This document shows, in pieces, positions 58,522-64,000 of a stretch of DNA of 64,000 nucleotides (position 1 is its first letter; the number at the start of each line of letters is the position of its first letter). Source of the stretch: Rosa chinensis (lineage: Eukaryota; Streptophyta; Magnoliopsida; Rosales; Rosaceae); assembly GCF_002994745.2 (NCBI RefSeq), contig NC_037088.1, positions 3,229,001 through 3,293,000 on the forward strand, in the 5' to 3' direction. Both the position numbers and the translations under genes were made by a program. Below the pieces are notes generated by a model. It did not search any database, was not told the DNA's origin, and was given only the letters and a program-made list of their open reading frames with translations.

Positions 58522-59636
58522 CTCTTGGAATTGTCATGGGCTAGGGCGTGCCATGACTAGCCAAGCTCTTAAGGAGCTAATTTTCAAATTCCACCCTATC
58601 TTTGTTTTTCTTTCATAAACTAGAATGAATAAGAAAAATCTCAAAAAAAAGAGAAGGGAGTGCAAATTTTCTTATGGAGTCTCTGTCAACCCAGTGGGTA
58701 CTAGAGGAGGATTGGCGTTATGGTGGAATAATTGTGTTTCAGTTCAGGTACTCTCCAAATCTATAAACCTCATTGATACAATTGTAACTTTCAAAGCTGA
58801 TGGGTCCAGTATCAGAATGTCTTGGTTTTATGGCTCACCAAAGAAGGAGAAGAAAGCATTGTTCTGGAATAGTATAATGAACCTAGAAGGAGCTATTGAT
58901 TTTCCTTGGATTTGTTTGGGAGATTTTAATGAGTTCATTTAGCCCCATGAAAAAGGAGGAAATCCTTGGAATCCGGGCAAGAGAAGATACTTAAGGGATT
59001 TTATGCAAGCCAACAATCTCATAGATATCCAATTCAAGGGGCAGCAATTCACATGGAGCAACAATTGGCCAAATGGGGGACTAATCAAAATTAGATTGGA
59101 CCGAAGTGTTGTTAATGCGAGTTGGATTGAGTGTTGGCCTGCCTCAAGCATTTTCCACTCTCCTATGATCGGTTCTGATCATTTCCCTTTAGTCATTGAT
59201 ATTGATCCTCCAAGTGTGAAAGGACCAAAACCTTTCAAATTTGAGCCTAGTTGGATTGAAGCCCCAGAGTGCGGGGAAGTTATATCGGAAGCCTGGTCTA
59301 ATCAAATGGGAGATAATTTTGCTCAACAACAGTGGACAACAAATCTCTATCAGTGTAGCAAGGCCTTACGACACTGGAGTAAGAAGTTCTCAAACAATAG
59401 AAGAAGGATTGACTGCAATATTGAGAAGCTTCAAGTTATACAGTCAAGTTCAGATCCGGAAGCTAGGAAGCTTGCTAGCAGTCTCACTGAAGAACTTGCA
59501 TCCCTCTGGGACAAAGAGGAAAAATATTGGGCTCAGAGATCAAGAATTAAGTGGCTCAAGACAGGGGATTCCAACTCAAGATTTTTCCACCTCACCACCA
59601 TCCATCGTAGGCAAAGGAATAAGGTGTTAAAGTCAA
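58522..59636 (+). pseudogene. LINE endonuclease and start of the linker
   Basis: Endonuclease landmarks: WNCHGLG, GTRGGLALWWNN, SWFYGSPKKEKK, ICLGDFNEFI (near 58915), QQFTWSNNWPNGG, KIRLDRSVVNASW and GSDHFPLVI (near 59170). The DFNE and SDH catalytic blocks are both present. The linker follows: WAQRSRIKWLKTGDSNSRFF near 59545. Cut by a TAA near 58606 and TAG 58940-58942, and by the Mutator-like element after NKVLKS. Confidence 0.9.
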
Positions 59637-60741
59637 GGATTAATTTCAGTTTACCTACTCCAACTTTAGGCCAATCTTCATGTTAGTCTCTCTTCTTTTA
59701 ATTTCATCAAAATTACCTCTGCACTCTCAATTTTAATCAGCCGTGTCTAATCTTTCACACTCCATCCAAATTTTCCGTCAAGTGATGATGTGGCAAGAGA
59801 CAGAATAGCTAAATTCCTGTAATACCCCTGGTCAATGTTTCCCTCTTGATTTCTCTACCACTTTGTTTACATCTCCCTTTCTCTATCTTTCTCTCTCTCT
59901 TTCTCCTCTAATCCCAAACCCAGAAAATACAATTTCCACAAGAAAACACAAACAGTCCTTGGGTAGCACAAAATCTTATCTGGTTTACCTCAAAAAAACC
60001 TCAAACTCCAATTTGGTTAGTCAATTCTACCCAATTCCTCATATAGGTTCTTCTAATTTCTTCACAAAAGCCTCAAATTTGATTTGGGTATCAAATTCTA
60101 CCTCATTTATCATCTGGGCTCTGCTCATTTTGATGATTTCGAGCTAAAGCTCTCAGCTTTACCAATGGGAGACACATCCCTCGGCCTGGATGACTCACAA
60201 GCCATACGACTCATCGGAAAGATCATGATGATCGCTGGGTCAGAGTTTGAGCATAGAAGCATCTAGATCAGCTAAGCTGCTAGCAACAAACCCTCTATAC
60301 TGAAATTTCCACATGAATCGTTTCGGCCAATTGGGCCATTTTCCAGGTCACTTCCTGAAGATGGTTAGAGTTGTCGGCGGTGAGTGGGCCAATTCTGGTC
60401 AAGCGATGATGGTTTCGGTGGCTGGACTTAAATTCTGATCAAGCGATGAGGTTCGATGTGTTAAAGCACGATCACCCACATCGAGAGTAGGGTACATAGA
60501 AGTCAAAGATATGGACCTGGGTTAGGCCAAGGATAATCAGAACAAGACGCTGATAGTCACAGTAGTGAAGATTGCCTTTGCGTGATTGAAGCACGAATCT
60601 CAAGATGTGCGAAATTTTGAAGAGTGCAAGAGACGGGGTGGCCAAAGAGGAACCATACTCCCCCACCCACGGCCCAATCCCTGACCCGACATGAACAAAT
60701 TCGAGAAGATTGAAATTAATCTGGCGTGGGTGAGAATTAGG

Positions 60742-60781
<40 letters not shown>

Positions 60782-61257
60782 AATTGCAGAGAGCTCTCAG
60801 GAATCGCAGCCTAACCATTTTGAAACTTCTCGGGAATCTCGAATGGGCTTATTCATGCCTTCGCTGCTGCTCCGCCGCAGCAAGTCCCTCAACCTCCACT
60901 GCTGAGACCACGACGTCCGATCGACTTGCCCTTCTTGTAATGGGAACTAGACAAAACCGGCGTCGTTTTAGTCATCTGAGGAATTTGGGGTTTGGGGTCA
61001 ATGTGGTCGACAAAGACGGAGGAGGAAGAAATAGTGAGGCATGGGTCAGATGAAACACAAATTGTCCATTATAGCCCTTCTTATGGGCCCGCCAAAACTG
61101 CCACATCATCACTTGACGGAATATTTGGATGGAGTTTCAAAAATTGGACACGGCTGATTAAAATTGGAAGTACAAGGGCAATCTTGTTGAAATTAAAAGA
61201 AGAAGGACTAACATGAAGATTGGCCTAAAGTTGGAGTAGATAAACTGAAATTAATCC
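59637..61257. mobile_element. Mutator-like element, long TIRs, 9-bp TSD
   Basis: TIRs of about 165 bp: left 59637-59803 begins GGATTAATTTCAGTTTACCT, right about 61091-61257 is its inverted copy, roughly 88 percent alike by eye. A 9-bp duplication TAAAGTCAA (59628-59636) and TAAAGTTAA (61258-61266) has one mismatch. The element splits the LINE between NKVLKS and KLKNSES. The interior has no transposase; it is heterogeneous and GC-richer near 60840-60960, with an (AG)n tract, as in Pack-MULEs that captured host fragments. The captured source is not recognised. Confidence 0.9.
60741..60781. repeat. (AG)n microsatellite
   Basis: About 41 bp of near-perfect AG alternation inside the Mutator-like element. 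Confidence 0.9.
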
Positions 61258-63673
61258 TAAAGTTAAAGAATAGTGAAAGCACTTGGCTGGAGATGGAAGA
61301 GAATATTAGAAAGGAGTTTGAGGGGTATTTCCAGAATTTATTACAGGGAGTGGGCCTTAAGATTGGACTGAAGCTCTTGATGCAATAAGACCAATCATTT
61401 CAGATGACACAAACAACAATCTCACCCAGCCAATATCAATTGAAGAAATCAAAGATGCAACCTTTCAGATGGGAGCTCATAAATCCCCAGGCCTAGACAG
61501 TTTTCACGGCGTTTTCCACCAAAAATTTTGGAAGAATGTGAACGAGATTGTAAATGGGGCAGCGAAAGAATTTTTTAGAACTGGTGAAATACTCAAAGAC
61601 CTAAATCGCACAAACATTGTACTGATCCCAAAGGTCCCAAACCCGGAATCGGTTAGTCAATTTCGTCCCATCTCTTTGTGCAATTATTCCTACAAGATCT
61701 TGTCCAAAATCTTGGCAAACCACCTCAAATTTATTCTCCCAGATATCATATCACCCGTTCAAGGAGCCTTTGTACCAGGCCGTCAGATCCAAGATAACAT
61801 CCTAGTTGCCCATGAAGCCTATCACTACTTAAAGTTGAGAAAGAGTGGTGAACTCCATGAGCTAGCACTCAAGCTTGACATGAGCAAAGCTTATGATAGG
61901 GTTGAGTGGGACTTTCTTGAGGCTATTTTGCTGAAATTGGGTTTTGGAAGAAGTTGGGTTTCTTTGATTATGGGTTGTGTCAGATCAGTCACCTTTGCAG
62001 TAACAATCAATGGAAAAACTGGAGAGTACTTCAAACCCTCAAGAGGATTAAGACAAGGAGTCCCCATATCTCCTTATCTTTTCCTTTTCACCACGGAGGT
62101 CTTCTCTTCTCTCCTTCAAAAAGCTGGTGACCCCCCCCCCCCCCACCCATCTCTTTTTGCGGATGATTTACTATTTTTTCAAAGGGCCACAAAAGAAGAC
62201 TGTGAGGAGTTAATGAGGATCATAAACCTCTATTGTGAGGCATTGGGTCAGCGGGTCAACCTAGAAAAGTCTAGTCTTTTCTGTACACCGAACACTCCTG
62301 AAAATCTTATTGAGAGGTTGAGAGAGATCCTTCAGGTGCCCTTGACTATTAACCCAAGGAATTATCTTGGACTCCCAACAATGTAGGGTCAGTCAAAGAA
62401 AGCTTCTTTGTCTTTCATCAAGGATAGACTCATGGACAAGCTGCAAGGTTGGACAATGGGAAATTTATCTTCTGTTGGGAGAGAGGTTTTAATTAAATCA
62501 GTGGCTTTAGCAGTGCCCAACTATCCAATGCACTGTTTCAAGTTCCCTATTACTTTATGTAAAGAGATTGATGCAGTCATAGCAAAATTCTGGTGGGGTC
62601 AAAAGAAGGAGGAAAGCAAAATTCACTAGAAAAGCTGGGAATACTTGGGGCTACCAAAAATAAATGGAGTAATGGGTTTCAGAAACCTAGGAGATTTCAA
62701 CACTACACTCCTAGCCAAGCAGATCTGGAGGTTACATACTGAACCTAACTCTTTTTGGGCAAAGATGATCAAAGGTATATATTGTCCCCATTCAAATGTT
62801 CTACAAGCAGGGAAAGGTTCTAGAGCTTCTTAGGCCTGGAGCAGCTTACTTGAAGGAAAAGCCCTTATTGAAGAAGGGGCTAGATGGATGGTTGGCAATG
62901 GCTGCTCCATTGACATCTGGAAGGACAAATGGATTTTGAACTCTGAGTTGGGTTACGTTCGTCCCATTATGCCCATCTCACTTGTTGTGCCTACCAAAGT
63001 GCCTAACTTGATTGATTGGGATTCTTATACATGGAATCTACAACCAATTATTGGCCTAGTTATAGAGAGAGATATGCAAGAAATCGAGATGCAGATGTTC
63101 AGTGACACCCTGATTGAAGACAAATTAATTTGGCCCGCAGCAAAGAATGGCTCCTACACTGTAAAATCAGGGTATAATCTCTTCCACTCTCTAAATTTTA
63201 AGCCCACAGGACATATGAGCCACTCCTCTCACAGAGTACACCAAGTTGTCTAGACTACTATTTGGTCTATCCAAACGCTCCCCAAGATCAAGCATTTTTT
63301 GTGGCAAGCTGTCAACAATGCGATCTGTACTTACTATAATCTCTTCAAAAGAAAGATTGTTGCTTCCCCTATTTGTCCAAAATGTGGCCTAGCTCCGGAA
63401 ACAATTGAACACATCATCCTACTTTGCCCTACTGCTATATGCACTTGGTTTGCTTGTTCATTAAATTACAAGATTAATGTCCAAGAGATTACTTCAATTG
63501 ATAAATGGATTGAACAAATTATCAAGCTAGCAGGCCCACACAAGGAGCTTCAAAAAAGTTGCCTTACCACCATTTCCTTCATCTTCTGGGAGCTGTGGAA
63601 GAGTAGATTTCAATTCATATATCAGACCACCAATACCCATCCAATGATGATTGAGCTCGAGCAGAAAAAGTAA
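61258..63673 (+). pseudogene. LINE reverse transcriptase and zf-RVT linker
   Basis: Reverse transcriptase 61469-62386: HKSPGLDSFHGVFHQKFW, NIVLIPKVPNPESVSQFRPI, SLCNYSYKILSKILANHL, GAFVPGRQIQDNILVAHEAY, ALKLDMSKAYDRVEWDFLEA, GLRQGVPISPYLFLFTTEVF and SLFADDLLFF, with both Asp sites intact. Just before FADD the coding contains a 14-C run (62131-62144). Then SFIKDRLMDKLQGWTMGNLS, FWWGQKKEES, VGNGCSIDIWKDKWI and the zf-RVT block KIKHFLWQAVNNA...CPKCGLAPETIEHIILLCP. Four TAG stops separate the parts. Confidence 0.92.
62131..62144. repeat. Poly-C run of 14 inside the LINE RT
   Basis: Encodes Pro residues in place of a segment that in relatives links the palm to FADD. Other long C runs lie near 6119-6129 and 10243-10256. 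Confidence 0.9.
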
Positions 63674-64000
63674 TCCTGGAATTCCTGAAAGCAAAGAAAC
63701 ATGGTCATCAGCAGGAGCCAGGTATGATTTCTAACTGTACCCCCTCTCCTTCTATCCCTATTCCTACCTCCCCCTTCCCCAATCACATTCCAAACCATAC
63801 TCTTTCCTCCTAAAACCCAAACATTGCCAACCTTTCACACTTCTTCTCAAAACTTATGCAACCAACCTCCAGTCACAGTGTCACCAACACTCAAAATCAA
63901 CAAGCCCCTGACCATCCGTGCACATTTCCAAACTCATCCCACCACTCCCAAACAACTCAAACCAATAACCTCACAGCTACTAATCCCAATTCTAACCCTG
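63674..64000 (+). other. LINE spacer before RNase H (window edge)
   Basis: C/A-rich sequence encoding a Pro/Ser/Asn/Thr-rich low-complexity spacer in one frame (ISNCTPSPSIPIPTSPFP). Spacers of this type lie between the zf-RVT and RNase H domains of plant LINEs. No domain is visible before the window ends. Confidence 0.5.

Larger units (their letters stand above)
58522..64000 (+). mobile_element. L1-type LINE, 5'-truncated, runs off the window
   Basis: Begins in the endonuclease (WNCHGLGRAMTSQALKEL at about 58522), right after the copia LTR end. It continues through endonuclease, a Mutator-like insertion (59637-61257), reverse transcriptase, zf-RVT linker and a Pro/Ser/Asn-rich spacer to the end of the window; its RNase H is expected beyond 64000. 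Stops at several places (58606-58608, 58940-58942, 62384-62386, 62627-62629, 62831-62833, 63251-63253) show it is dead, but it is better preserved than the LINE at 11112. Confidence 0.9.

Overview
This is a nuclear genome window from a flowering plant, most likely a eudicot. It holds one intact-looking spliced host gene in a sea of nested, mostly dead transposable elements. Evidence for a plant: a 13-exon citrate-exporter-type MATE gene (FRD3/DTX42/DTX43 group) with GT-AG introns; Ty3/gypsy (Tat type), Ty1/copia, L1-type LINE, hAT and Mutator-like elements; and tiny terminal-repeat retrotransposons (TRIMs) primed by initiator tRNA-Met. The species cannot be read from the sequence. Nothing prokaryotic, no CRISPR and no confident tRNA or rRNA gene was seen.

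Layout. 1-11 kb: TRIM copy A (14-561, TSD CATAT), a LINE 3' end (about 740-1956), a 3-kb unit with long inverted ends (3243-6222), and a solo LTR (7933-9911, TSD GGGCT) sitting in a LINE-like element. 11-33 kb: an old L1-type LINE whose outer ends (11112 and 32987) still carry a 13-bp TSD, although it is now about 21.9 kb long. Inside it lie a Tat-lineage gypsy element (about 14990-28270) with a spliced antisense gene and a 61-bp tandem array, a hAT transposase remnant (about 28270-31352) split by a second solo LTR (29234-30977, TSD TTTGY), and a 353-bp TRIM (copy C, 32141-32493, TSD TCTCC).

33-46 kb: TRIM copy B (33531-34189, TSD ACTTT), a TIR MITE, two LINE-like fragments joined tail to tail near 36383, and a complete but dead copia element on the minus strand (38154-46226, TSD GTTTT) carrying a hAT-type element (39906-40932). 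46-51 kb: a Mutator-like MITE with a 10-bp repeat, a minus-strand LINE-like fragment, and a Mutator-like element (49426-50574, TSD TAATATGAT) holding a 160-bp LINE stub with its own 15-bp TSD.

51-55.3 kb: the MATE gene (CDS 51121-54757, 594 aa), followed 156 bp after its stop by TRIM copy D (54913-55266, TSD GTTAT). 55.6-58.5 kb: a chimeric, deleted copia with another hAT-type element (57044-57878, TSD CTTTGGCA). 58.5-64 kb: an L1-type LINE with endonuclease and reverse transcriptase, split by a Mutator-like element with long TIRs (59637-61257).

The most notable items are two TRIM families that share a primer-binding/polypurine module (one only about 353 bp long and rich in ACGTG cores, with a copy just downstream of the MATE gene), and the intron-containing antisense gene inside the gypsy element. 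Nearly all TE reading frames are broken; the MATE gene is the only convincing functional protein gene.
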